The notes: generated by a model not told the origin, from the sequence alone. DNA of 64,000 nt from Streptomyces sp. CB00455 (GCF_001905445.1 NZ_LIVQ01000003.1:683445-747444); one strand, 5' to 3'. Shown: positions 27,036 to 35,490, counted from the stretch's first letter. Translations and numbers: made by a program.

Positions 27036-27478
27036 AACAGATCACCGTCCAGTTCGTCATCGCCCGCGGCCTCACGCAGCTTGGCGTGCTCCTCGGCCTT
27101 GCCGATGGTGAGCTTGGCGTCCTCGGGGAGCTCGATCTCGGGGCAGTCCTTCCACAGGCGCTCCAGCGCGTAGAAGACACGCTCCTCGCTGTGCTGGACG
27201 TGGACGACGATGTCGACGTAGTCGAGCAGGATCCAGCGGGCGTCGCGGTCGCCCTCGCGGCGCACCGGCTTGGCGCCGAGCTTCTTGAGCAGCTGCTCCT
27301 CGATCTCGTCCACGATCGACTTGACCTGGCGGTCGTTGGGCGCGGAGGCGAGCAGGAAGGCGTCGGTGATCGACAGCACGTCGCTGACGTCGTACGCGAT
27401 GATGTCGTGCGCGAGCCGGTCGGCCGCGGCCTGGGCGGCGGCGGTGATGAGCTCGATGGAGCGGTCCGTGGCGGTCAC
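27032..27478 (-). CDS. rsfS: ribosomal silencing factor RsfS
   Basis: This 148-residue Iojap/DUF143 protein binds L14 on the 50S subunit and blocks subunit joining when nutrients are low. Conserved segments are DIIAYDVSDVLSITDAFLLAS, SIVDEIEEQL and ARWILLDYVDIVVHVQHSEERVFYALERLW. Bacterial RsfS genes typically follow nadD; here the LCP-like gene lies between them. The downstream phosphatase overlaps by 4 nt. The GTG start lacks a strong ribosome site. Confidence 0.95.
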   Translation of the reverse strand: MTATDRSIELITAAAQAAADRLAHDIIAYDVSDVLSITDAFLLASAPNDRQVKSIVDEIEEQLLKKLGAKPVRREGDRDARWILLDYVDIVVHVQHSEERVFYALERLWKDCPEIELPEDAKLTIGKAEEHAKLREAAGDDELDGDLF

Positions 27479-27585
27479 TGGCCATGCTTTCGGGTTGGCG
27501 GGCAGATCCTTACAAGGGTCTCATGTACCGCCGACACCGCCCGCGCGGAACGTCCCGCGCGGGCGCAAGCACGTGTCAGGGCCGG

Positions 27586-29328
27586 TCAGGACGGCTTGTA
27601 GTCCTTGCCCAGGATCACCACGACGTCGGCGTTCACGGCGTTCTCGGCCTTCTTCACGACCGTCTCCGGCAGCCCCAGGGTCTTGGCGACATCGATCGCC
27701 CGGTCCCGCTGGGCATCGTCCTGGTAGGTGATCTGGGAGGCGGCCGCGGTCTTGTCCGCCTTGCCGCCGTCCACGAAGTCGTAGCCGCCGTTGAGCAGCG
27801 CCGCCTTCGCCGCGACCTGCGCCTTCTCGTCGCCGCCGGCGTCCTTGAGGCCCACCCGGGGGGCGGCACCGGGCTGCGCCGCCGCGACGGAACCGCCGAG
27901 CACCTCCTTGACCACCTTCTTGGTGGCCTCGTCCGTCAGGCCGCCGTCCGGCTTCACCGAGAGGACGTCGGTGCGGTACGCGCCCACCTTGGCGTGCGCG
28001 CCGAGCCGGGACAGCAGGGCGCCGAGGGCCTGCGCGTTCAGGCCCGGGTCCAGGATCTGGCCCATGCTCTCGACCGTCACGGCGGCGGCCTTCGGGTCGC
28101 TCGGGACCTTGCGCAGGACCGCGTACAGCACCTTGCCCATGCGCTCCAGCTGCTTGCCCTCCGGCTCGCCCTGGCCGCGGTACGTGGCGTAGGCGACGGC
28201 CATCGGACCGCTCAGGCTCTGCTTCTGGCCCTGGCTCACGGCCGGGGCCTTGACCGCGTCGTCGGCCGGGACCGCGGTGTCGGTGTCGACCTCGATGCCG
28301 CCGACCAGCTCGACCAGGTTCTCCAGGAAGGGCGTGTCCAGGCGCCAGGTGCCGCCGATGCGGGTGCCGAGCACCGAGTCGAGGGACTCCCGGGTGCCGA
28401 GACCGCCCGCCTCGACGGCCTTGCCGAGGCCCGTGGAGGTCCCGTCCGCGCCGGGGACGCCCAGGGTGTTGGGCAGCAGGACGGTGGCGCCCTGGCGGGC
28501 GGTGACGTTGTCGACGAGCAGCGCCGAGGAGGTGCCGCCCTTCTTGGTGTTGTGCACGTGGACGACGATCATGTCCCGCTTCTGCGTGCCGGCCTCCGCT
28601 CCTGCGGCGCTCTTCTTCTGCCCGGGGCCGTCGATGAAGGGGAGCTTGCCCGCGTACCAGAGGTAGCCGAGGCCGCCGACGACGAAGAGGGCGAGGACGA
28701 CGATCAGCGCCACCACGCGGTTGCGGCCGCGGCGGCGGGCCTCCTCGCGCCGTTCGGTGCGGCTCTCGGTGAACTTGAGCCAGTCGATGACGTCCTCGGA
28801 GTCCTCGTCCGGCTGGTCGATGAAGGCGAACATCTCGGTGCGGTAGTCCCGGTCCGCCCCGGACTCGGCACCGGCACCGGCGTCGGGCCTGCGCGGCGCG
28901 GGTACCTGCGGCGCCCGCGTCCGAACGGGCTCCGGCTCCTGCGGCGCGGCGGCGGGCGCGGCGGCCGGTTCCGGGGAGGCCTGCTGGGGGATCCACTGCT
29001 GGGTCTGCCCGGTCTGCTGCGTTTCGTACCCGTAAGAGGGAACCGCGGGGGCGGGAGGGGAGGGGTACTCCTGCCGTGCGTACTCCTGGCCGTAGTACTG
29101 CTGCTGCGGCTGCCCGTCGTACTCGGGCTGCGGGGTCTGGGGCTGCGGGGCCTGGGCCTGGGCCTGGTAGTCGTAGCCGTACTGCTGCTGCTCGTACTGC
29201 TGCTGCCCGTACTCCTGGGCGGGCTGCGCGGGCGCCTGGCCGTACACCGGCCGCCCGTACGGGTCGTAGCCGATGAGCTGCTGCTCGTGACCGGCGTACG
29301 GGTCGTACGGCTCCTGTCGGTCGTTCAC
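27586..29328 (-). CDS. LCP-like/LytR C-terminal domain membrane protein
   Basis: This 580-residue protein has a Tyr/Gln/Pro-rich cytoplasmic region (1-200, with many YGQQQYEQQQY-type runs) and one transmembrane helix (204-226). An extracytoplasmic LCP-like domain follows (about 250-430), then a LytR_C domain (about 490-578, ending NADVVVILGKDY). LCP enzymes attach glycopolymers to peptidoglycan. In this copy the segment that should read S-I-P-R-D is VLLPNTLGV, lacking the conserved arginine, so phosphotransferase activity is doubtful. It may correspond to S. coelicolor SCO2578, reported as PdtA and needed for sporulation; I give that from memory. It lies between nadD and rsfS, co-oriented. 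Confidence 0.82.
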   Translation of the reverse strand: MNDRQEPYDPYAGHEQQLIGYDPYGRPVYGQAPAQPAQEYGQQQYEQQQYGYDYQAQAQAPQPQTPQPEYDGQPQQQYYGQEYARQEYPSPPAPAVPSYGYETQQTGQTQQWIPQQASPEPAAAPAAAPQEPEPVRTRAPQVPAPRRPDAGAGAESGADRDYRTEMFAFIDQPDEDSEDVIDWLKFTESRTERREEARRRGRNRVVALIVVLALFVVGGLGYLWYAGKLPFIDGPGQKKSAAGAEAGTQKRDMIVVHVHNTKKGGTSSALLVDNVTARQGATVLLPNTLGVPGADGTSTGLGKAVEAGGLGTRESLDSVLGTRIGGTWRLDTPFLENLVELVGGIEVDTDTAVPADDAVKAPAVSQGQKQSLSGPMAVAYATYRGQGEPEGKQLERMGKVLYAVLRKVPSDPKAAAVTVESMGQILDPGLNAQALGALLSRLGAHAKVGAYRTDVLSVKPDGGLTDEATKKVVKEVLGGSVAAAQPGAAPRVGLKDAGGDEKAQVAAKAALLNGGYDFVDGGKADKTAAASQITYQDDAQRDRAIDVAKTLGLPETVVKKAENAVNADVVVILGKDYKPS

Positions 29329-29352
29329 CGCGGGGCCCCTCTCTCCGGAAGC

Positions 29353-29970
29353 TCAGGCTCCCCGGTACAGCTCACGCTTGTCGATGTAGCGCACCACGCC
29401 GTCCGGCACCAAGTACCAGACAGGATCCCCCTTGGCGACCCGTGCGCGGCAGTCCGTGGACGAAATGGCCAGCGCGGGCACCTCGACCAGGGAGACACCG
29501 CCCTCGGGCAGGCCGTCGTCGGTGAGGACGTGGCCGGGCCGGGTGACCCCGATGAAATGGGCGAGGGAGAACAGCTCGTCGGCGTTGCGCCAGGTCAGGA
29601 TCTGGGCGAGCGCGTCGGCACCGGTGATGAAGAACAGGTCGGCGTCGTCGTTCAGCGCCTTCAGGTCCCGCAGGGTGTCGATCGTGTACGTCGGGCCGCC
29701 GCGGTCGATGTCGATGCGGCTCACCGAGAACTGCGGGTTCGAGGCCGTCGCGATGACCGTCATCAGATAGCGGTCCTCGGCGGGCGAGACGGCGCGCTGC
29801 GACTTCTGCCACGGCTCGCCGGTCGGTACGAAGACCACCTCGTCGAGGTGGAACAGTGCGGCCACCTCGCTGGCGGCCACCAGGTGCCCGTGGTGGATCG
29901 GGTCGAATGTACCGCCCATCACGCCGAGCCTGCGCTTGACCGGGCCGGTAGGCGTTTCCTGCTCTCCCAT
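29353..29970 (-). CDS. nadD: nicotinate-nucleotide adenylyltransferase
   Basis: This 205-residue enzyme adenylates nicotinate mononucleotide to deamido-NAD, a step in NAD synthesis. The nucleotidyltransferase motif GGTFDPIHHGHL lies at 19-30, with PTGEPWQKS for substrate, DTLRDLKA, FFITGADALAQILTWR, and the C-terminal ISSTDCR (ISxTxxR variant). It lies 24 nt upstream of the LCP-like gene, so the two are probably co-transcribed, followed by rsfS. Confidence 0.96.
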   Translation of the reverse strand: MGEQETPTGPVKRRLGVMGGTFDPIHHGHLVAASEVAALFHLDEVVFVPTGEPWQKSQRAVSPAEDRYLMTVIATASNPQFSVSRIDIDRGGPTYTIDTLRDLKALNDDADLFFITGADALAQILTWRNADELFSLAHFIGVTRPGHVLTDDGLPEGGVSLVEVPALAISSTDCRARVAKGDPVWYLVPDGVVRYIDKRELYRGA

Positions 29971-30034
29971 GAGCGCAGAGCCTACTGGCCCGGTGGCGGG
30001 TCCACCGCGGGCCGTGCCCGGTCCGGGCGACGGC

Positions 30035-30202
30035 CTAGCGGTCGCGGTTCAGGCGCGTGGTCACCCAGAGCATCAGGAGCAGGATGCAGAACGCGCCGCC
30101 ACCGGTGAGGTACGGGCTCAGGCTGTCGTGGTTGCCGCCGTGCTGCTCGGCCCCCTCCGAGGCGAGGAGCACCAGATCGTGGGCGGTGGAGGAGAAGCTC
30201 AT
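30035..30202 (-). CDS. small single-pass membrane protein (55 aa), unknown function
   Basis: This 55-residue protein begins MSFSSTAHDLVLLASEGAEQHG. It has a His/Gly-rich linker, one C-terminal transmembrane helix (GGGAFCILLLMLWVTTRL) and a basic end, NRDR. The pattern, with an N-terminal amphipathic helix and a transmembrane segment, is conserved in Streptomyces next to nadD as far as I recall. No function is assigned. The ATG has no ribosome site; TAGGTA lies 8 nt upstream, so leaderless expression is possible. It is divergent from the M48 protease gene 138 bp away. Confidence 0.78.
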   Translation of the reverse strand: MSFSSTAHDLVLLASEGAEQHGGNHDSLSPYLTGGGAFCILLLMLWVTTRLNRDR

Positions 30203-30340
30203 CAGGCGAGTACCTATCGAGTCGGGGAGCGGGCGGAGACTTCGCTCACATCGTATGCGGGGGCCTCGGGCACGCTCACGCCGACTCGGGCGTTGGAGGA
30301 TAGACGCAAGGTCACCGACACCGATCCAGGGGAGGGCGCT

Positions 30341-31429
30341 ATGCCGGAGACAGGGTTCGAGACGACGCCGGCGCGGGACCGCAGGAGGTTTCCCGGCATC
30401 TCTTCGCGCGCGTACGAACATCCGGCGGACCGCTCCGCGCTGGTGGCACTGCGCAAACTGACCGGTTTCGACACGGTGTTCAAGGCCCTGAGCGGGCTGC
30501 TGCCGGAGCGCAGTCTGCGGCTGCTGTTCCTGTCGGAGTCGGTGCGGGTGGGCGAGACGCAGTTCCCGCACCTGCACGCGATGCTCCGCGACGCCTGCTA
30601 CATCCTGGACCTGGAGCGGGTCCCGCAGATGTACGTGCAGCAGGACCCCAAGCCGAACGCGATGTGCATCGGGCTGGACGAGCCGATCATCGTGGTGACG
30701 ACGGGCCTGGTCGAGCTGCTGGACGAGGAGGAGATGCGGGCGGTGGTGGGCCACGAGGTGGGCCACGCCCTGTCGGGGCACTCCGTCTACCGCACGGTCC
30801 TGCTGTTCCTGACGAACCTCGCGCTGAAGGTGGCGTGGATCCCGCTGGGCAATGTGGCGATCATGGCGATCGTGACCGCTCTGCGGGAGTGGTTTCGCAA
30901 GTCCGAGCTCTCGGCGGACCGGGCCGGGCTGCTGGTGGGGCAGGACGTGCGGGCCTCGATGCGCGGGCTGATGAAGATCGCGGGTGGCAACCACCTGCAC
31001 GAGATGAACGTGGACGCCTTCCTGGCGCAGGCCGAGGAGTACGAGTCGAGCGGCGATCTGCGTGACTCCGTACTGAAGATCCTGAACGTGCTGCCGCGGA
31101 CGCACCCCTTCACCACGGTGCGGGCGGCCGAGCTGAAGAAGTGGTCGGAGAGCCGCGACTACCAGCGGATCCTGGACGGGCACTACCCGCGGCGGGACGA
31201 GGACAAGGACACCTCGGTGACGGATTCCTTCCGGGATTCCGCCGCGCACTACGCCGATTCGGTGCGGACCAGCAAGGATCCGCTGATCAAGCTGGTGAGC
31301 GACATCGCGGGCGGGGCGGGCGACCTGGGCGGCAAGCTCCGGGACAGGTTCACCGGCGCAGCGCCGGCAGCAGGTGGCGCCGGGGCCGGCTCCGCCGGAG
31401 GCAAGGGCTCGGCTACGGAGCAGGGCTGA
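30341..31429 (+). CDS. M48 family metallopeptidase
   Basis: This 362-residue membrane-associated zinc protease is related to HtpX/Ste24. The zinc motif is GHEVGHALSGH, and the third ligand lies in SELSADRAGLL. Hydrophobic segments flank it (VLLFLTNLALKVAWIPLGNVAIMAIV). An LPERSLRLLFLSESVRVG segment precedes the protease core, and a low-complexity Gly/Ala tail ends it. The ATG has GGGGAGGG 4 nt upstream. Its 3' end overlaps the convergent membrane-protein gene by 17 bp. Possible roles are membrane-protein quality control or peptide processing; no substrate can be inferred. Confidence 0.92.
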   Translation: MPETGFETTPARDRRRFPGISSRAYEHPADRSALVALRKLTGFDTVFKALSGLLPERSLRLLFLSESVRVGETQFPHLHAMLRDACYILDLERVPQMYVQQDPKPNAMCIGLDEPIIVVTTGLVELLDEEEMRAVVGHEVGHALSGHSVYRTVLLFLTNLALKVAWIPLGNVAIMAIVTALREWFRKSELSADRAGLLVGQDVRASMRGLMKIAGGNHLHEMNVDAFLAQAEEYESSGDLRDSVLKILNVLPRTHPFTTVRAAELKKWSESRDYQRILDGHYPRRDEDKDTSVTDSFRDSAAHYADSVRTSKDPLIKLVSDIAGGAGDLGGKLRDRFTGAAPAAGGAGAGSAGGKGSATEQG

Positions 31430-32639
31430 GCGGGCCGGCCGCCGGGGCCGGAAGCCGGGGCTGGGACTGGCCCGGGGACTGGGACTGGGGCTGGCCCGTT
31501 GACTGGGACTGGGGCTGACCCTGGGGCTGGGCGAGCACGCCGCACAGCCCGGCCGTGCGCCGCGGATCGCCGCCGGCGTAGGGGTCGCTGGGGGCCGGGC
31601 CCACCGTGGTGGGACCCGCTCCGGCCAGGAGCGGGCGGAAACCGCCGGCCGGGTCGGCGGAGCAGTCCTGCGGCCCGGCCATCACGTAGGCCGCGGCCAG
31701 CTCCGCCCGGCGGGCGGCCAGGTCCTCCCGGTCGAAGCGCATGCGCAGCTCGCGCCGGACGGTGAACAGCGAAGCGCCGTCATCGGCCGGGGCTCCGGTG
31801 GCCGGGCGTACGGCGTAGACGAAGGTGTGGTCGGTGATCACCACCAGCGTGTCGGGGGTGAGTTCCTCGTAGGCGAGGGTGCCGCCGACCCGGACCCGGG
31901 GGTCGGCCACGACGGCCGTGCCCGGGTCGAAGCGCACCAGCCAGCCGGTGGCTGCGTGCCGGCCGTCGCCGGAAGGGCTGGTCATGCTGCGGTCGAACTG
32001 CGCCAGCTGGTCGGGGTCGAGCAGGACGCGCACCGGCCTGGACGCGGCGCCGCTGAGGATGTCGGGGTCCAGGGAGGACTGCACCAGGTAGTCCTTGGCG
32101 ATGGACAGCGCGGTGACGATCTGGGCGTCGGTGAAATGGGCCGTGCGGCGCACCGCCGGAAGGGTGATTCCGGCCGCTCCGACGCGGTAGTCGGCGGCGG
32201 GGCTGTCCGCGTACAGGTCGGCGGGCCGTCCGCCGGGTACCGGCGAAGGGGGCGCCAGCGGGACGACGGTGCTGGAGAGCGGCTCGGTGTGGCCGGCGGG
32301 GGCGGGCACGTAGGGATTGCGCAGCCCCATGTAGACGGCGACGGCGAAGGCCGTGGCGATGAGCAGCACCAGCAGCATGCCCTGCCGGGCGCCCCGGCCG
32401 GGGGTACTGGTCCGGGGGGCGGCGCCGGTCGACCAGAAGGAGCGGCTGCGGACGGCCCGGGCGTGTTCGCCCATGCGTTCTTGTGCGGAGTACTCCTGGA
32501 GCCGGGCAGCCCGGACGAAGTCTTCGTCGAACACCACCGACCTGAACTCGTCCGGGCGGTGGTCGTCGGACCGGAACTCGTCGTCACCACCGCCGATGCC
32601 CTCGGGGGTGCCGTTGGGTGGATCTCCTGGCACGGCCAT
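31413..32639 (-). CDS. membrane protein with SVVFDEDFVR motif and extracytoplasmic domain
   Basis: This 408-residue protein is of unknown function. A cytoplasmic N-terminus carries SVVFDEDFVRAARLQE at 34-49, followed by a basic segment and one transmembrane helix (87-105). An extracytoplasmic domain of about 260 residues (VTALSIAKDYLVQSSLDP; VYAVRPATGAPADD) leads into a Gln/Ser/Pro low-complexity tail (QPQSQS repeats). The same motif begins the adjacent upstream gene. I found no enzyme motif. The neighbouring M48 gene converges on it with a 17-bp overlap. I recall the pair as a conserved Streptomyces feature (around SCO2583/2584), unverified. Confidence 0.82.
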   Translation of the reverse strand: MAVPGDPPNGTPEGIGGGDDEFRSDDHRPDEFRSVVFDEDFVRAARLQEYSAQERMGEHARAVRSRSFWSTGAAPRTSTPGRGARQGMLLVLLIATAFAVAVYMGLRNPYVPAPAGHTEPLSSTVVPLAPPSPVPGGRPADLYADSPAADYRVGAAGITLPAVRRTAHFTDAQIVTALSIAKDYLVQSSLDPDILSGAASRPVRVLLDPDQLAQFDRSMTSPSGDGRHAATGWLVRFDPGTAVVADPRVRVGGTLAYEELTPDTLVVITDHTFVYAVRPATGAPADDGASLFTVRRELRMRFDREDLAARRAELAAAYVMAGPQDCSADPAGGFRPLLAGAGPTTVGPAPSDPYAGGDPRRTAGLCGVLAQPQGQPQSQSTGQPQSQSPGQSQPRLPAPAAGPLSPAP

Positions 32640-32707
32640 CGCTTCTCCCCGCTGTCCCCGCTTCAGAGAAGCCCCCAGCTCCGACGGATGCGAGTGGGGT
32701 CGTACCT

Positions 32708-33265
32708 TCAGGGTTGGCGGCCGGAGGGGTACGTAAACGCGCCGACGCCGGTGACTTCCCGCGAGGGGGTACTGGCCGGCGCCGGGGCCGGGTCGCCCTC
32801 GCCCGCGGCGCTGCGGTAGACGGCGCTGAAGGCGAGCGCGATCATGCCCAGGCCCATCACGAAGGCGAGCACCCAGGCGACGGGGCGCAGCCAGGGCGAG
32901 CGGCCGCGGTAGGGGCGCAGGCTGCCGCCGTAGGCCCCGTACGGACCGTCGGCGTAGCCGTGGCCGTAGGCGCGGCTCTGCTCCCAGCCGTCGTCGAGGC
33001 CGTAGGCGTCGGGGTGCCCGTAGGCGGTCCCGTCGTAGTCGTCGTCGCCGGTCCAGCCGGCTGCGACGGCGCGGGCTGCTTCGGCCTCCGCGCGCGCCCG
33101 GTCCGCGGCTCGCTGGCGCTCGGCGGCGCTCGGTTCATGGATCTCGGCGTTCCGGACGAAGTCCTCGTCGAACACCACGGAGGCGAAGTCCTTGTCCGCG
33201 CCTCCGCGGTCGTCGTCGGGCTCCCCGTCGTCCGGGAACGGCTTGCCCCCCACGTCGTCCGGCAC
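32708..33265 (-). CDS. small membrane protein with SVVFDEDFVR motif
   Basis: This 185-residue protein has an acidic N-terminus, then SVVFDEDFVRNAEIHE at 29-44. An Ala/Arg/Glu helix follows, then a Tyr/Gly-rich stretch (YGHGYADGPYGAYGG), one transmembrane helix near 125-150 (VAWVLAFVMGLGMIALAF) and a short outside tail. It shares the N-terminal motif and spacing (E-x-SAxER just after) with the gene downstream. The GTG start lacks a ribosome site; TACGCT ends 6 nt upstream, indicating leaderless expression. From memory this corresponds to SCO2584, discussed as a partner of the Mre spore-wall machinery; treat as unverified. Confidence 0.8.
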   Translation of the reverse strand: MPDDVGGKPFPDDGEPDDDRGGADKDFASVVFDEDFVRNAEIHEPSAAERQRAADRARAEAEAARAVAAGWTGDDDYDGTAYGHPDAYGLDDGWEQSRAYGHGYADGPYGAYGGSLRPYRGRSPWLRPVAWVLAFVMGLGMIALAFSAVYRSAAGEGDPAPAPASTPSREVTGVGAFTYPSGRQP

Positions 33266-33342
33266 GGGACCAGCGTAGACCTGGGGGGCTGCTTTGGGCG
33301 AGGTTGTGCGCCGAATCCGCCCACACCGTGTTCGGGGGACGG

Positions 33343-34656
33343 CTACCGGACGTGACCGTCGCCGGTGACGATGTACTTGGTGGAGGTGAGCTCGGGAAGG
33401 CCCATGGGGCCGCGCGCGTGCAGCTTCTGGGTGGAGATCCCGATCTCGGCGCCGAAGCCGAACTGGCCGCCGTCCGTGAACCGGGTGGACGCGTTCACGG
33501 CGACGGTGGTCGAGTCGACCAGCTGGGTGAAGCGCCGTGCGGCGGCCTGCGAGGTGGTGACGATCGCCTCGGTGTGGCCGGAGCTCCAGCGGCGGATGTG
33601 GCCCACGGCGTCGTCGAGGGAGTCCACGACTGCGGCGGCGATGTCGTAGGAGAGGTACTCGGCTGCCCAGTCCTCGTCGGTGGCGGGCAGCGCGGTGACC
33701 TTGCTCTGTTCGGCGGCGGCCAGGACCCGGGCGTCTGCGTGGACGGTCACGCCGGCGTCGGCGAGGGCGTCGAGGGCGCGCGGCAGGAAGGCGCCGGCGA
33801 TGTCGCGGTGGACGAGGAGGGTTTCGGCGGAGTTGCAGACGGAGGGGCGCTGCGCCTTGGAGTTGACGAGGATGTCCACGGCCATGTCCAGGTCGGCCTG
33901 GGCGTCGACGTAGACGTGGCAGTTGCCGGTGCCGGTCTCGATGACCGGGACGGTGGACTCCTCGACCACGGTCTTGATGAGGGAGGCGCCGCCGCGCGGG
34001 ATGAGCACGTCGACGAGGCCGCGGGCGCGCATCAGCTCGCGGACGGAGTCGCGGGACTCGCCGGGGACGAGCTGGATGGCGTCGGCGGGCAGGCCGGCGC
34101 CGAGGACGGCGTCGCGCAGGATGGTGACGAGCGCGGCGTTGGAGGCGTAGGCGGAGGAGCTGCCGCGCAGCAGGACGGCGTTGCCGGACTTGAGGCAGAG
34201 GGCGGCGGCGTCGACGGTGACGTTGGGGCGTGCCTCGTAGATGATGCCGACGACGCCGAGGGGGACGCGGATCTGCCGGATGTCGATGCCGTTGGGGAGG
34301 GTGTTGCCGCGGACCACCTCGCCGACGGGGTCGGGGAGGGCGGCGACGTCGCGGACGTCGGAGGCGATGGCGGCGATCCGCTCCGGGGTCAGGGTGAGGC
34401 GGTCGATGACGGTCTCGCTGACAGCGGCGGCGCGGGCCTTGTCGGTGTCGACGGCGTTGGCCGCGATGATCTCGGCCGTACGGGCCTCCAGCGCGTCCGC
34501 GATCGCCAGCAGGGCGGTGTCCTTGGCGGACCGCGGCAGTGGGGCGATGGCGGCGGCGGCCGTCCGGGCGGCTCGCGCCGTGGCAAGGACGGGCGAGGTG
34601 GCGGTGGCCGGGCCGGGGGCGCCGGCTGTGGCGGTGGCGTCGTCGAGCGAGGTCAT
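33343..34656 (-). CDS. proA: glutamate-5-semialdehyde dehydrogenase (gamma-glutamyl phosphate reductase)
   Basis: This 437-residue NADPH-dependent enzyme converts gamma-glutamyl phosphate to glutamate semialdehyde, the second step of proline synthesis. It contains the aldehyde-dehydrogenase fold, with VGIIYEARPNVTVDA and LRGSSSAYASN, the catalytic cysteine in RPSVCNSAETLL, and the C-terminal GFGAEIGISTQKLHARGPMGLPELTS. The ATG at MTSLDD has no ribosome site, but TACCCT ends 7 nt upstream, so it is probably leaderless and independent of proB, from which it is separated by one unknown gene and a 327-bp gap. Confidence 0.95.
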   Translation of the reverse strand: MTSLDDATATAGAPGPATATSPVLATARAARTAAAAIAPLPRSAKDTALLAIADALEARTAEIIAANAVDTDKARAAAVSETVIDRLTLTPERIAAIASDVRDVAALPDPVGEVVRGNTLPNGIDIRQIRVPLGVVGIIYEARPNVTVDAAALCLKSGNAVLLRGSSSAYASNAALVTILRDAVLGAGLPADAIQLVPGESRDSVRELMRARGLVDVLIPRGGASLIKTVVEESTVPVIETGTGNCHVYVDAQADLDMAVDILVNSKAQRPSVCNSAETLLVHRDIAGAFLPRALDALADAGVTVHADARVLAAAEQSKVTALPATDEDWAAEYLSYDIAAAVVDSLDDAVGHIRRWSSGHTEAIVTTSQAAARRFTQLVDSTTVAVNASTRFTDGGQFGFGAEIGISTQKLHARGPMGLPELTSTKYIVTGDGHVR

Positions 34657-34983
34657 GCCACCCAGGGTAGTCGCCGGGGCGGGGGTGCCTGTGGGGGATT
34701 TCACCGTACGAGACGCCTCGCGGCGAGCCGGCGGACCGGGGGTCCCGGCGCGCCCCTCCCGCTGCCCGAAAACCCCGCCCGGGCGCCGCCCCGTACCCGT
34801 GAACGCCCGTGCGGCTCCGGGACGGCCGCGATCGGCGCCTTGGCCGCCGGCGGCGCTCGGTAGGACGGTGCCGGGCCCGGGGGCCGGCGGGGCTTCGAGT
34901 GCACCCGCAGCCCCGTCGACAGTGCGCCGCACCAGACAGCCAAGCAGGGGCGGCCCCTGGTCCCGCGTCGCGGACGGCAGGGG
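34657..34983. other. non-coding gap upstream of proA
   Basis: This stretch lies between the stop of the 139-aa gene and the proA start, both minus-strand. I see no credible gene. The proA -10 box (TACCCT, 34669-34664) is at its left edge. The rest is GC-rich with short repeats but no clear terminator or operator. Confidence 0.5.
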
Positions 34984-35403
34984 TCAGTAGGGGTGGACGC
35001 CCACCGGGTGGGCGGGAGGCGGGCCGTAGCCCTCCGCCACGCGTTGGTGGTAGGTGGAACGGTCGATGACCTCCAGGCCGACGATCTCCCAGGGCGGCAA
35101 CTGCGCCGAGGACCGGTGCTCGCCCCACAGCCGCAGGGCGACCGCCGCCGCGTCGTGGAGGTCGCGGGCCTCTTCCCAGTAGCGGATCTCCGCGTGGTCG
35201 TCGGCATACCGGCTGGTCAGCAGGAAGGGGTGGTCGTGGGCCAGTTGCTCCAGTCCGCGCCGGACCTCGGACAGCGGCGCCGGCTTCCCGGAGACGCTCA
35301 GGGTCACGTGCCACAGGCGCGAGGCGTGGTCCTGTCCGTCGCCGGCTCCGGCCCCGCCGAGGTCGCCGTGCCCCGGACCGACGCTGGTCAGCGCTCGTCT
35401 CAC
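34984..35403 (-). CDS. conserved hypothetical protein between proB and proA
   Basis: This 139-residue soluble protein is of unknown function. After a Gly/Asp-rich start it reads SRLWHVTLSVSGKPAPLSEVRRGLEQLAHDHPFLLTSRYADDHAEIRYWEEARD, an alpha/beta pattern that could be a small ferredoxin-like fold, ending in a Pro-rich VAEGYGPPPAHPVG tail. The GTG start is chosen because AGGAGG lies 6 nt upstream; an ATG 12 codons earlier has no such site. Its position between proline genes is conserved in streptomycetes as far as I recall, but nothing links it to proline synthesis. Confidence 0.75.
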   Translation of the reverse strand: MRRALTSVGPGHGDLGGAGAGDGQDHASRLWHVTLSVSGKPAPLSEVRRGLEQLAHDHPFLLTSRYADDHAEIRYWEEARDLHDAAAVALRLWGEHRSSAQLPPWEIVGLEVIDRSTYHQRVAEGYGPPPAHPVGVHPY

Positions 35404-35490
35404 CAGCCGCCTCCTGTCTCCGCCAAGCGTGTCCGCCACCTCTCACAGTTGACCAGTCCCCAGGCTGCCGCGCGGCGGTTTTGCCGAACC

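Noticed and set aside
32708..35446. Long minus-strand frame that would fuse the proA region to the SVVFDEDFVR protein
   Set aside because: The upstream part is Arg/Pro-rich nonsense out of frame with proA; the real protein starts at the GTG at 33265.
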